A stretch of 35,621 bases of DNA from a bacterium (GTDB lineage Bacteria; CG03). The first letter of the stretch is position 1; every line of letters starts with the position of its first letter. The notes beneath the pieces are model-generated. The model did not search any database. It was given only the letters and a program-made list of their open reading frames with translations, and was not told the DNA's origin. Below are positions 1-7,939 of the stretch, piece after piece. The DNA lies in NCBI GenBank assembly GCA_013791675.1, contig VMTI01000114.1, positions 1 to 35,621 on the forward strand, in the 5' to 3' direction. Made by a program: the position numbers and the translations under genes.

Positions 1-114
1 AAAGCCGGACACAGGGTTGAAAGATTGAAGGCTCTCGGAAATGCAATCGTGCCGCAGGTGGCAATAGAAATTATGCGAGGAATTAAAGCGGCAGACCAAG
101 GGAGGTTATTTTGA
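1..114 (+). CDS. DNA cytosine-5 methyltransferase, C-terminal end (partial)
   Basis: Only the last 37 codons are present; the gene begins upstream of the window. The segment RLKALGNAIVPQVA followed by a short helix is the usual C-terminal signature (motif X region) of phage C5-cytosine methyltransferases, which transfer a methyl group from S-adenosylmethionine to cytosine C5. The catalytic PC and ENV motifs lie outside the window, so activity cannot be judged. In phages such enzymes usually protect the genome from host restriction. The stop codon overlaps a candidate TTG start for the next small gene. The family call rests on one short motif but that motif is characteristic. Confidence 0.75.
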   Translation, partial: KAGHRVERLKALGNAIVPQVAIEIMRGIKAADQGRLF

Positions 115-284
115 CAGAATCAGATAAACTAATTCACGGCGGAGGGTTTAGGATACGCTCCTGTCGCCAGCTATGCCGGGCGAGCCTTCAATGCCTTACC
201 CCGAAACGCCGGTGTAGCGTCCGCGGGAAGTGTATGTCGGTGAGGCTGAAGATATTTAAGCTGAGGAAGAAGGAGAACAAATGA
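111..284 (+). CDS. Possible small basic Cys-rich protein (57 aa, TTG start)
   Basis: This open frame starts at a TTG that overlaps the methyltransferase stop (TTGA) and ends at a TGA that overlaps the ATG of the next gene (ATGA). AGGGAGG at 99-105 is an excellent SD, five bases before the TTG. The product is rich in Arg and Lys and contains five Cys within about 25 residues (SCRQLC, then QCL, RRC, GKC), which could bind a metal. I do not recognise a family. The same DNA can form modest hairpins, for example GGCG 138-141 with CGCC 165-168, so a structured RNA is the alternative. The overlaps on both sides favour coding. Confidence 0.4.
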   Translation: MTESDKLIHGGGFRIRSCRQLCRASLQCLTPKRRCSVRGKCMSVRLKIFKLRKKENK

Positions 285-589
285 GATTTAACAGACACAA
301 ATTCAACGCCATAAGAACGGAGCGCGACGGCATAAAATTTGGAAGTAAAAAAGAAGCCAAGTATTATTCAGATTTGAAATTAAGAAAGTCGTCGGGAGAA
401 GTTATATTTTTTCTGCGACAAGTCCCGATAGACCTTCCGGGGAATGTCAAATATCGAGTTGACTTCGTTGAGTTTCACGCAGACGGCACGGTGCATTTTA
501 TAGAAGTCAAGGGATTGGATGTGCCTATGGGAAAACTTAAGCGCAAACAGACGGAAGCATTATACCCGATAACGATTGAGGTTGTATGA
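281..589 (+). CDS. DUF1064 family protein, PD-(D/E)XK nuclease-like
   Basis: The 102-residue product matches the phage DUF1064 pattern: an N-terminal FGSKKEAKYY segment, a central YRVDF strand, and HFIEVKG near the end. E25, D61 and E75-V-K77 are spaced like a PD-(D/E)XK nuclease core, the fold proposed for this family. Length is typical. It probably cuts or processes DNA in recombination, or before packaging since it sits directly upstream of the terminase genes; that role is inferred. The start overlaps the stop of the preceding frame. Family identity is fairly secure, biochemical function is not. Confidence 0.75.
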   Translation: MRFNRHKFNAIRTERDGIKFGSKKEAKYYSDLKLRKSSGEVIFFLRQVPIDLPGNVKYRVDFVEFHADGTVHFIEVKGLDVPMGKLKRKQTEALYPITIEVV

Positions 590-595
590 AAGTAC

Positions 596-624
596 TTGAC
601 AGGATTATGCTGAACTGTTATAAG
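596..624 (+). promoter_or_regulatory. Sigma-70-type promoter at terminase start
   Basis: TTGACA (596-601) is followed by a 17-bp spacer and TATAAG (619-624), with a TGT triplet just before the -10 that makes an extended -10. Predicted +1 is about 630-632, at the ATG of the terminase small subunit (630), so the transcript would be leaderless or nearly so. It lies in the short gap after the DUF1064 gene. The match to consensus is very good; use in the cell is untested. Confidence 0.6.
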
Positions 625-629
625 GGATT

Positions 630-1001
630 ATGGCTATTGATAAAAGAAAGAAACCCGTCAAATCGGCGCGCGAACTTGAAAATAGGTTCATCGCCTACTT
701 CGAGGAATGCACCACCAATAAAAAACACGCCCTGATATCAGGACTGGCCCTCGCGGCCGGCGTCAGCTCTACCACCATACGATCATGGCGCGACAAAAAT
801 ACAAATAAGTATCACGAAATTATAACATGGGCTTACGCCTTCGTGGAAAATGGATATGAGAAGCATATGTCTGAAGACCCCGGGCGGGCCGGCGGAGACA
901 TCTTTGCTCTCAAAAACATGGGCTGGAAAGACAAGAAAGAATTCGAAGGCAACTTCACATTCGCGGACATGGTCAAGGCCGCAACAAAGAAAAAAGAGTG
1001 A
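630..1001 (+). CDS. terS: Terminase small subunit
   Basis: The 123-residue protein has a helix-turn-helix (residues about 30-52, GLALAAGVSSTTIRSW), then a helical segment, then GGDIFALKNMGWKDK, the pattern of phage small terminase and DNA-packaging proteins. It recognises phage DNA and regulates the large subunit. It stands directly before the large subunit, whose ATG follows its stop with no gap. Its ATG coincides with the predicted start of transcription from the promoter at 596-624, and the SD (AAGGGA) is weak and very close, which fits leaderless or coupled translation. A 49-codon frame opening at 586 overlaps it and looks spurious. Confidence 0.75.
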   Translation: MAIDKRKKPVKSARELENRFIAYFEECTTNKKHALISGLALAAGVSSTTIRSWRDKNTNKYHEIITWAYAFVENGYEKHMSEDPGRAGGDIFALKNMGWKDKKEFEGNFTFADMVKAATKKKE

Positions 1002-2450
1002 ATGGAAATAAATGATTCATCCTGGATTATAAACAAGTATAAAAAAGACCCCATAAGATTTTTAATCGACGTCCTTGACGTTGAGGAAGAATACGTCTGG
1101 GACAAAATGCGAGAAACCGCCAGATCCGTCTTAAACAACAAATACACGGCAGTAAAGGCCGGCCATTCCGTCAGTAAAACTTATCTCGCCTCACGCCTCG
1201 CCTTATGGTTCTTATATTGTTTCGGCCCCAAGGCCACCGTTATAACCACTGCGCCCAGTCAACCGCAGGTAGAGGAAGTGCTATGGCGCGAAATCCGCGA
1301 CGCCCACACAAACGCCAAAATACCGCTCGGCGGCCACATGACGAAAACAAAGCTCGAGCTCGCGGAAAAATGGTTCGCCTATGGCTTTGCGACAAAGAGC
1401 GATACGGTGACGCAGCAGGCCACGCGCTTCCAGGGCTTCCATAACGAAAATATACTCATCATCTTTGACGAAGCCGCCGGAATACTATCCCCCATATGGG
1501 GAGCCTCAAACGGCCTTATGACAGCCGGAAACTGCCATTTCCTCGCGGTAGGCAACCCAACATCATGCGACGGAGAATTCGTGGAGTGCTTCAAAGACGC
1601 CAAATTTAACAAAATAACGATATCCGTCATGGACACCCCGAACTTTAAGGCCGGAAAAGAAATAATCCCCGGACTGTCGGGTCAGGAATTTGAGATGGAA
1701 ATAGCAAATAAATTCGGCAGAGATTCAAACGTATATAAAGCCCGCGTCCTTGGAGAAATACCCACCGAAGATGTGGATTCCATTATTTCAATATCGGACT
1801 TTGAGAACGCATACAAGCATTCAATAACACAGACAGAAGGCGTCCGGCGCTTTGTAGTGGGCGACCCTGCCGATGGCGGAGATGAATCCGTATTCTATTA
1901 TATGGAAGACACCGACATAAAAGACGCCCTTATATTCCAAAAGAAAAATCCGATGGTTACCGCGGGAATGATAAATATATTCATGGAAAAGCACGAAGTC
2001 AACACCTACGCCGGCGACTGTATCGGAATTGGCACAGGAGTAAACGCGGCCCTTGCCGATATGGGGCGGGTTGTCATAGATATTGACAGCCGGCACGGTA
2101 AGCCCCACGGCGTCCCCGATATTTATTATAACCTCCGCGCCCAAATATGGATTGAGGCCGGAGAGGCCTTCTCAATGGGTGACATATTCCTGACATGGAA
2201 GGACGACATCCTGCGAGAGCAATTAACCACCGTTAAACAGACAATGCGCTCCGGCCGCATACTTATAGAGCCGAAGGACGCTTTGCGCACCAAATTAGGC
2301 CGTTCCCCCGATCGTGGGGACACTTATGTCATGGGACTATTCGCCCGCCAGTATGTAAAACCGGACAACCATGTAAAGAGCGACAAAAAATATAAAGAAT
2401 GGAAGAAAAAGTGGGGGCCGGATAACCACGGCTCTGCGATGGCCTGTTAG
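1002..2450 (+). CDS. terL: Terminase large subunit (ATPase and nuclease)
   Basis: The 482-residue motor pumps DNA into the prohead and cuts it. The ATPase part shows a Walker A-like loop GHSVSKT (54-60) and a Walker B LIIFDE (152-157, D156 with catalytic E157). The nuclease part has an RNase H-like acidic set: D288 in VVGDPADGGDES, D339 in AGDCIGIGTG, and D437/D440 in SPDRGDTY. The loop has Ser58 where Gly is usual in GKT loops. Length is normal for the family. It starts one base after the small subunit stop. A 241-bp gap with regulatory signals follows. The assignment is firm. Confidence 0.95.
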   Translation: MEINDSSWIINKYKKDPIRFLIDVLDVEEEYVWDKMRETARSVLNNKYTAVKAGHSVSKTYLASRLALWFLYCFGPKATVITTAPSQPQVEEVLWREIRDAHTNAKIPLGGHMTKTKLELAEKWFAYGFATKSDTVTQQATRFQGFHNENILIIFDEAAGILSPIWGASNGLMTAGNCHFLAVGNPTSCDGEFVECFKDAKFNKITISVMDTPNFKAGKEIIPGLSGQEFEMEIANKFGRDSNVYKARVLGEIPTEDVDSIISISDFENAYKHSITQTEGVRRFVVGDPADGGDESVFYYMEDTDIKDALIFQKKNPMVTAGMINIFMEKHEVNTYAGDCIGIGTGVNAALADMGRVVIDIDSRHGKPHGVPDIYYNLRAQIWIEAGEAFSMGDIFLTWKDDILREQLTTVKQTMRSGRILIEPKDALRTKLGRSPDRGDTYVMGLFARQYVKPDNHVKSDKKYKEWKKKWGPDNHGSAMAC

Positions 2451-2583
2451 ATTATAATAAGTAAATAAATAAGTCGTGCCCGTAATAACCACCGACCTAT
2501 AAACAGTGTAGCATTTTCCGAAAGCTTGTCAAGTACTTTACTCTAAATTTTCCCCGAAATTCACTGCGCTATATTTTTCCCTA

Positions 2584-2612
2584 TTGACAAGTTTTATCGC
2601 ATATGTTAAAGA
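2584..2612 (+). promoter_or_regulatory. Candidate promoter for portal/head operon
   Basis: TTGACA (2584-2589), a 17-bp spacer ending in TGT, and TAAAGA (2607-2612) give the same architecture as the promoter at 596-624, though the -10 is weaker. Predicted +1 is about 2619, exactly where a perfect inverted repeat begins. The gap (2451-2691) is AT-rich and otherwise holds no gene except the leader peptide at 2660. It probably drives the portal and downstream head genes. Confidence 0.5.
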
Positions 2613-2618
2613 AAAACA

Positions 2619-2641
2619 AGAATAGTATTTAATACTATTCT
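2619..2641 (+). promoter_or_regulatory. Perfect 10-bp inverted repeat at predicted transcript 5' end
   Basis: AGAATAGTAT (2619-2628) and ATACTATTCT (2632-2641) are exact reverse complements separated by TTA. The repeat starts at the predicted +1 of the upstream promoter. In RNA it would be a 5'-terminal hairpin that could stabilise the message; in DNA it could be a repressor or activator operator. No U-run follows, so it does not look like an intrinsic terminator. Confidence 0.55.
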
Positions 2642-2659
2642 ATAAAGTAAGGGGGTTAT

Positions 2660-2695
2660 ATGCGGTATGAACCAGTGAAGTGTGATAAAATATGA
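2660..2695 (+). CDS. 11-codon leader peptide upstream of portal
   Basis: AAGGGGG (2649-2655) is a strong SD four bases before an ATG at 2660. The frame encodes MRYEPVKCDKI and stops at TGA 2693-2695, overlapping the portal ATG (2692) as ATGA. The portal start itself has no convincing SD, so ribosomes may load on the leader and re-initiate at the portal gene. The peptide is probably not functional itself. Context supports it; nothing about the peptide sequence does. Confidence 0.5.
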   Translation: MRYEPVKCDKI

Positions 2696-4512
2696 GCACC
2701 TACGACACCAGACAGCGACAGTTAAAGTCATTTTGGAAAGAGGGCAAAGAAGGAAATGACGGATGGCGCACAAAGGCCAAAGAAAACAAATCCTTTTATA
2801 AGGGAATTCAATGGGAAAAAACAGATGTGGATATCCTCGACGCCGAACACCGACCTCACCTAACATTCAACCATATATTCCCCACAGTTAATCTTATTTC
2901 AGGCATACAACGCCAGAACAAACAGGACATAAAAGTATTCCCCAAGAAAGGTGGAATGAAAGAGCTCGCCGATGTGCTCACCGCGGCCGCAAAGAACGTC
3001 ACCGACGAATCAAACGGCGAATACCTCACCTCAATGGCCTTCTTTGACGGCCTCGTAACCGCCAAGGGTTGGCTCGGCCTTGACATAACCTACGACGACG
3101 AGCCGGTAAACGGTGAAATAGTAATGGAGAGATACTCCCCGTTCAGTATAATTGAAGACCCTAACTGTGAGAACTATGACCTCAATACCAGCAAATACAT
3201 AATCCGTACCTTCTGGTGGGACAAAGAGGCTATCCGGCTCGCATACCCGAAAGTCAAAGAACTTAACATCGGGCTTGACGCCATAGCGCAGAGCGAACCT
3301 GACGACGTGCAGACGATATCCTTCGAAACCGACACCTATCAGGACGCTACGGACGACGAAACAAAAAACCCCAATAAAATACGATACAAAATCCGAAAAT
3401 ACTTCTGGCGCACCTATGAGCGCCGAAGTTTCCTAATCAACAAAGCGTCGCTTGAAGTCCAGCTCATAAATAAAAGCAGAATGGACGAGGTGGCGGCGAT
3501 TATGAAATCGAAACTCGGCTCCGGCTGGACTATTCAGGAAAGGATTATACCGATACTTCATAGAACCACAATGGTCGGCGAACTCGAGCTCGAACACGAA
3601 GATAACCCCTACGGCGAAGAAATAAGCGCCTATCCTATAAAGAGATTTTGCCCGTATTGGATAGATGGCGACCCCCTGGGGGCTGTTGACAACCTAAAGG
3701 ATCCGCAGCGCGAGCTCAATAAGCGGTATTCACAGCTTCTGCACCACCTCAACCATTCCGCGAACTCCGGCTTTATCGGCCCCGAAGGCTGGGAAGTAGA
3801 AACCAAAGAGGAAGTAGCAGCCTTCGCGTCAAAGCCCGGAGCCAACATCCATTACAAGCTCAACAAAAAGCCGGAGCGTATCGTGCCTACGACACTATCG
3901 TCCGGACATCTTGCGGCCTCACAATACGGCGCCGCCAACATCAAAATTATATCCGGCGTCAATGCCGACTTGCGCGCGGAAGATACATCACGATCGGATT
4001 CCGGCATAGCCATGCAGGAACGCAAAGCGCAGGGTGCTCTGGTTTCGGAAATCATATTCGACAATTTCCGCTATACCCAGCAGATGTTTAATGAAACGCT
4101 CGTAGACTTTATAAGGAAAAGCGGGTCATTAACGGATATCGAAATAAAAGATATCGCAATCAATGCCGGAGTGCCGGAATTTGATATAGAATTGCTCAAG
4201 CACAGAGCCGCGGGGAAATATGGCATTAAGGTATCGCAGAGCCAGCACTCGCCGACCACAAGATTGTCGAACTTCTCAATGCTCTTGGAAGCGGCCAAGG
4301 CCGGCATGCCAATACCAATGGACGTGTTGCTTGAAATGAGCGATATACCGAATAAGAAAGAAATCATAGCAAGAATACAACAGCAACAGCAGGAAGAAAA
4401 ACAGCGCGAGGATATCAAAATCCAATCGCAGGCAAACGCTATGAACGCCAAAGCCGCCCAAGCGCAGAATCAGGGTGGCCCGCAACCGGGCGGACAATCT
4501 CCGGGGGCTTGA
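2692..4512 (+). CDS. Portal protein, P22-type
   Basis: The 606-residue protein forms the dodecameric ring through which DNA enters and leaves the head. The N-terminal half (WRTKAKENKSFYKGIQW, FNHIFPTVNLISGIQRQNK, GWLGLDITYD, YSPFSIIEDP) is the conserved stem and wing pattern of P22-like portals. The C-terminal 50 residues are rich in Gln, Ala and Gly, as in the extended tail of these proteins. It is shorter than P22 gp1 (725 residues). Position between terminase and scaffold agrees. The chosen ATG overlaps the leader peptide stop; no better SD-linked start exists in frame. Confidence 0.9.
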   Translation: MSTYDTRQRQLKSFWKEGKEGNDGWRTKAKENKSFYKGIQWEKTDVDILDAEHRPHLTFNHIFPTVNLISGIQRQNKQDIKVFPKKGGMKELADVLTAAAKNVTDESNGEYLTSMAFFDGLVTAKGWLGLDITYDDEPVNGEIVMERYSPFSIIEDPNCENYDLNTSKYIIRTFWWDKEAIRLAYPKVKELNIGLDAIAQSEPDDVQTISFETDTYQDATDDETKNPNKIRYKIRKYFWRTYERRSFLINKASLEVQLINKSRMDEVAAIMKSKLGSGWTIQERIIPILHRTTMVGELELEHEDNPYGEEISAYPIKRFCPYWIDGDPLGAVDNLKDPQRELNKRYSQLLHHLNHSANSGFIGPEGWEVETKEEVAAFASKPGANIHYKLNKKPERIVPTTLSSGHLAASQYGAANIKIISGVNADLRAEDTSRSDSGIAMQERKAQGALVSEIIFDNFRYTQQMFNETLVDFIRKSGSLTDIEIKDIAINAGVPEFDIELLKHRAAGKYGIKVSQSQHSPTTRLSNFSMLLEAAKAGMPIPMDVLLEMSDIPNKKEIIARIQQQQQEEKQREDIKIQSQANAMNAKAAQAQNQGGPQPGGQSPGA

Positions 4513-4516
4513 TGAA

Positions 4517-4556
4517 CATGCTAAAGCATGGTAGGGTAACTTGCACCCAAAGCAAG
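4517..4556 (+). promoter_or_regulatory. Tandem hairpins before scaffold SD
   Basis: CATGCT (4517-4522) pairs with AGCATG (4525-4530), and CTTGC (4540-4544) pairs with GCAAG (4552-4556) around a seven-base loop. The SD GGAAGGAGG lies immediately after. GGGT (4534-4537) and ACCC (4545-4548) could form a competing pair. This is one of several gaps here where a hairpin abuts the SD. It could be a processing site or translational control. Confidence 0.45.
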
Positions 4557-4569
4557 GAAGGAGGCCGAA

Positions 4570-5337
4570 ATGGCTGATGGAACAGATGGATTAAAAGATG
4601 ATGGGAAGGGAAGAACACCCGAAGATGTGAGAAAAGAGCTTTTTGAAAAGCTGGCGGAAACTGGTTATAGAGTAGAGGACGATGAAAGGTTCAAAGGCCT
4701 CATCGCTGATAATCAGAAAGAGCGTAATGCTCGCCATTCAGCAGACGAAGAACTCGCGCGTTTAAGGGAGGAGAATGGAATGTTATCAGAAGAACTTGCG
4801 GGCAAAAAAAACCCGAACTCCGGGGGAACACTGGAGGGAAAATCTGACGATGAGTTATTGACCGTCGGAGCCGTAAAAAATCTTCTGAAACAGGCAAGTG
4901 AGCAGACAGAGGAATATGACAAGAAACAGCGTCAGGCGGAATTTACCCGTAAAATGCGGGATTCCGAGGAAGCTGCGAAAGAAAAGTTTACTGTCGCAAA
5001 GGTCGGAGAAGGACTTGATTTTATGTCAGTACTCGAAGGGTGGAAAAGAATTGTTGCTAAAAATCCCGGCTATGCGGCCGTGATAAACAACTCTAAAAAC
5101 CCCGCCGAGGAAGCATATAAGATAGGACTGACCGACCCCGAAATAGCTCAACGTGTCGCCAACTCCACAAATTCACAACTTCTCGCGAAGATGAAAACAG
5201 GTGGCAGCGGTTTTATACCGAAAGGCGGAGTTAAAAGCGGCGGAGCTTTAGAGGATTTAAGCCAAACAGAATTAATGGCTATGGACACCTCTGAACTTGA
5301 AAAATCCATACGCGAAGACGAAGCCAACGCCAAATGA
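4570..5337 (+). CDS. Scaffolding protein
   Basis: The 255-residue acidic, helical protein lies between portal and coat, the standard place for a scaffold. Residues about 50-80 form a coiled coil (NQKERNARHSADEELARLRE), with a second charged helix at 100-140. The centre is Gly/Lys-rich and the end is acidic and helical (ALEDLSQTELMAMD). Scaffolds organise coat subunits into a prohead and then leave. There is no protease domain, so it resembles P22-type scaffolds rather than protease fusions. SD AAGGAGG precedes the ATG. The call rests on position, size and composition more than sequence identity. Confidence 0.7.
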   Translation: MADGTDGLKDDGKGRTPEDVRKELFEKLAETGYRVEDDERFKGLIADNQKERNARHSADEELARLREENGMLSEELAGKKNPNSGGTLEGKSDDELLTVGAVKNLLKQASEQTEEYDKKQRQAEFTRKMRDSEEAAKEKFTVAKVGEGLDFMSVLEGWKRIVAKNPGYAAVINNSKNPAEEAYKIGLTDPEIAQRVANSTNSQLLAKMKTGGSGFIPKGGVKSGGALEDLSQTELMAMDTSELEKSIREDEANAK

Positions 5338-5363
5338 TTTCATAAAGGAAAAAGGTAAATAAA

Positions 5364-6425
5364 ATGGCAGATACACAATTTTTGACAGGGAATGCCGCGA
5401 CTATCACAAAATGGTCAGCGATTCTTATGAAGCAGGCGCTCAAGCAGATGTATTTGAGCAAATTTTCAAGCACGAAAGATTCATCCATTTTTCAGGTAAA
5501 ATCTGAACTCACCAAAGCGAAGGGCGACAAAATCACCTTCGGTCTGCGGATGAAACTCTCCGGTGCCGGCGTTACAGGAGATTCCGACATCGAGACAGCC
5601 GAGGAGGCGATGGTATTCTATGACGATCAGGTCGTTGTTGACCTACGTATGAATGCCGTTAAGGCCGCCGGTAAGATGACGTTGCAGAGGACTGCATACA
5701 ACATCAAAGCGGAAGCCAAAGACGCACTCGCTGACTGGGCTGCTGAAATTCTTGATGAAGACATGGTTTACGCCCTTTCCGGCATTGCCAATGCCGCCGG
5801 AACGATTGCCGTCAACGCCCCGAGCACAAACCGTGTGTGGTACGGCGGGCAGACTTCCGCGGGCGTGGTAACAGCAAACCTTGCCTCTGACGCTGCTATA
5901 ACCAGCTCAACCGACCATTTGTTCGGAACGAAGGTTATATCGCTCATCAAGAGAAAAGCGAAAGCCGCAAGTCCGAAAATCAGACCTGTCATGGTCGACG
6001 GAAAAGAAATGTACGTGATACTCATCAGCCCGCTTCAGAACAAATCTCTGCGGGCAGACGCCGACTGGCTGAACGCGCAGCGTAATGCCAACTGGAGAGG
6101 GAGCAAGAATCCTATCTTCGATGGCGCTGACGGAGTATGGGACAACGTCGTTGTTCATGAGTACGACCGAATTCTCACAAGAGCTTTGGGCGAATCTTTT
6201 GAAGCCGGCGACGTATGTGGTATTGCCACAGCCCGCGCACTTTTCTGCGGAGCACAGGCCGGAGTTATCGGCTGGGCGCAGTATCTGGCGTGGTATGAGA
6301 AAATGTTCCAGTACGGCAGAGTGCCTGGCGTAGCCACGGACATGATCTATGGCGTAAAGAAAACAGAGTACAACAGCGAAGACTTCGGAGTCATAGCCGT
6401 TGACACTGCAATCGTAGAGGACTAA
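5364..6425 (+). CDS. Major capsid protein, N4-gp56-like
   Basis: The 353-residue coat protein has the segments typical of the N4-gp56/DUF4043 coat family: GDKITFGLRMKLSGAGVTGDSDIE at 50-75 (shown here as its conserved core GDKITFGLRM then a Gly-rich turn and acidic loop), EEAMVFYDDQVVVDLRMNAV, and a long spine helix with LQRTAYNIKAEAKDAL. It builds the icosahedral shell with an HK97-type fold. It follows the scaffold, and SD AAAGGA/AAAAAGG precedes the ATG. It probably is the most abundant virion protein. The family call is confident. Confidence 0.85.
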   Translation: MADTQFLTGNAATITKWSAILMKQALKQMYLSKFSSTKDSSIFQVKSELTKAKGDKITFGLRMKLSGAGVTGDSDIETAEEAMVFYDDQVVVDLRMNAVKAAGKMTLQRTAYNIKAEAKDALADWAAEILDEDMVYALSGIANAAGTIAVNAPSTNRVWYGGQTSAGVVTANLASDAAITSSTDHLFGTKVISLIKRKAKAASPKIRPVMVDGKEMYVILISPLQNKSLRADADWLNAQRNANWRGSKNPIFDGADGVWDNVVVHEYDRILTRALGESFEAGDVCGIATARALFCGAQAGVIGWAQYLAWYEKMFQYGRVPGVATDMIYGVKKTEYNSEDFGVIAVDTAIVED

Positions 6426-6445
6426 GGTCTGGGAGGTATAAAACT

Positions 6446-7870
6446 ATGAGCTATTTTAAAGCCTTAGTGATTACTCTCTTATTGTCTGTCGCTGCCTTTG
6501 CTGCAGTCGGAGCACCATATGTGAATTACAACTTCACTGTGGTGGACGAGAACGGCGACCCCATAACGGGGGGCTTGAATGCGTATATTTACAACACCTC
6601 TGATTCTTCAGTTACGATCAAAGCCGATGGGCAGGGGATTGGCACAAAAACCAATCCTATCTACTTCACGACAAATGGACTTGTTTCCTTCTTCACAAAG
6701 GAGACTTCCATAAATGTCATTGTCGTAGATACGCCGACAATAACGAGAACAATGAAATGGTCAAGTATGCCAGTGACAAAGCACAGGATTGTCTTTCCGA
6801 AAGCATGGACGACAATTGTGGTTGATGAAGCCATTACTGTATCGGGGACTATTGCAGCCTCCGATGTCACGGCAACCTACGGGGTGGGCGCCGCCACAGG
6901 TGTTTTTTCAAGCACACTTGCGGCCGCAACACTAAACACAGGCCAGGGAGCAAACGAGCTCTACGCCATGAGCCAGGACGTGGAATCTACTGACGCAGTA
7001 ACATTCAGAAATGTTGCGGCGACGTGGGGCGTAACAGGAGCGACCTTCACCTTCACAGGCGCGGGTAACGCGGCCACGATCAACACAGGGCAAGGTGCGA
7101 ATGAAGTTTACGCTATGAACCAGGACGTCGAGACCACCGATGATGTTACCCACAGAAATGTGACAGCGACATTCGGTGTAACCGCGGCCACCTTAACAGT
7201 GGTGACAAGCCTTGACTTCCCTGCCGGCTCTGTAGCGGGAGCTGACTTGGTGAGCGACAGCGTAACTGACACGCAACTGGCCTACAATACCGGACAGGAT
7301 TTAACGACAGCGAGCGACCCTACGTTCAGGGACGCAACGGTGACTTATGGTATTGATGTTGGAACGGTAGAGGCGTCTGGGGTTATAGACACAGCGTCCA
7401 CTATTGAGGCCGGCAGCGGTAACATAACAATCGTGAATGCGACCGGAAATCTTGACGGCGAAGTGATTGCCGACAACACCATTGACACTGACAGTGTCGA
7501 CTGGGGTGCCGGAACCGGGCAGATTGGTTTCCATTCACTGGCGACAATCGCGGTAGTGTTTGATTCCTCAACCATAACCACAACGGATATGGGGAAAATC
7601 TACATTTCCACGAAGACATTGCCTGCGTCATTTACATTACCGTATTCGTCAAACACGATTGACAACGGCTGTGTGATGATTAAGAACACCGGCGGGTCAA
7701 ATATCTATTCAGTCATTCCTTCGGGAACTGATCAGATAGATTTGGCCGGCGCGAGTGTGGCCTACGACGGCATTGACGCGGATAACGACTTCGTTGTCCT
7801 ATACAATGACGCGGGGGCCGCAGGTGTTGCTGGAAACTGGTATATCCTCGGGAAGAACGGTAGCCAGTAA
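6446..7870 (+). CDS. Exported fibre-like structural protein with repeats
   Basis: The 474-residue protein starts with a Sec signal peptide (LVITLLLSVAAFAAV, cleavage after about residue 22). Residues 24-120 look like a beta-rich domain (VNYNFTVVDENGDPITGG). A degenerate repeat beginning NTGQ follows at residues 164, 213 and 281; the first two continue GANELYAMSQDV or close variants and about 30 further similar residues. Such repeats occur in phage tail fibres and head decorations. The C-terminal 100 residues are beta-rich. It lies between coat and adaptor, where a decoration protein or fibre is plausible. A signal peptide on a virion protein is unusual. SD GGGAGG is present. Confidence 0.55.
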   Translation: MSYFKALVITLLLSVAAFAAVGAPYVNYNFTVVDENGDPITGGLNAYIYNTSDSSVTIKADGQGIGTKTNPIYFTTNGLVSFFTKETSINVIVVDTPTITRTMKWSSMPVTKHRIVFPKAWTTIVVDEAITVSGTIAASDVTATYGVGAATGVFSSTLAAATLNTGQGANELYAMSQDVESTDAVTFRNVAATWGVTGATFTFTGAGNAATINTGQGANEVYAMNQDVETTDDVTHRNVTATFGVTAATLTVVTSLDFPAGSVAGADLVSDSVTDTQLAYNTGQDLTTASDPTFRDATVTYGIDVGTVEASGVIDTASTIEAGSGNITIVNATGNLDGEVIADNTIDTDSVDWGAGTGQIGFHSLATIAVVFDSSTITTTDMGKIYISTKTLPASFTLPYSSNTIDNGCVMIKNTGGSNIYSVIPSGTDQIDLAGASVAYDGIDADNDFVVLYNDAGAAGVAGNWYILGKNGSQ

Positions 7871-7880
7871 AGTATTGTGC

Positions 7881-7922
7881 GGGGAGGTTGCCCTTTGTGT
7901 AAAAGCAATGGGTGGCCTCCCC
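7881..7922 (+). promoter_or_regulatory. Strong hairpin before adaptor gene
   Basis: GGGGAGGTTGCCC (7881-7893) pairs with GGGTGGCCTCCCC (7910-7922) over 13 bp including three G-T wobbles, with a 16-base loop. No T-run follows, so it is not a classic terminator. The SD GGAGG lies five bases after the stem. It may partly block read-through or act as a processing site between fibre-like and adaptor genes. Confidence 0.6.
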
Positions 7923-7939
7923 CACGGAGGTAACAATCA

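Noticed and set aside
111-140. TTGACA at 111-116 as a -35 box
   Set aside because: No -10-like hexamer at 15-19 bp spacing, and the TTG has a better explanation as a start codon.
586-735. 49-codon frame starting in ATGA overlap with the DUF1064 gene
   Set aside because: More than two thirds overlaps the terminase small subunit in another frame, and a strong promoter occupies its start.
2505-2532. - strand promoter (TTGACA, 16 bp ending TGC, TACACT)
   Set aside because: The motif match is fair, but it would only transcribe antisense to the terminase gene and no - strand gene follows.
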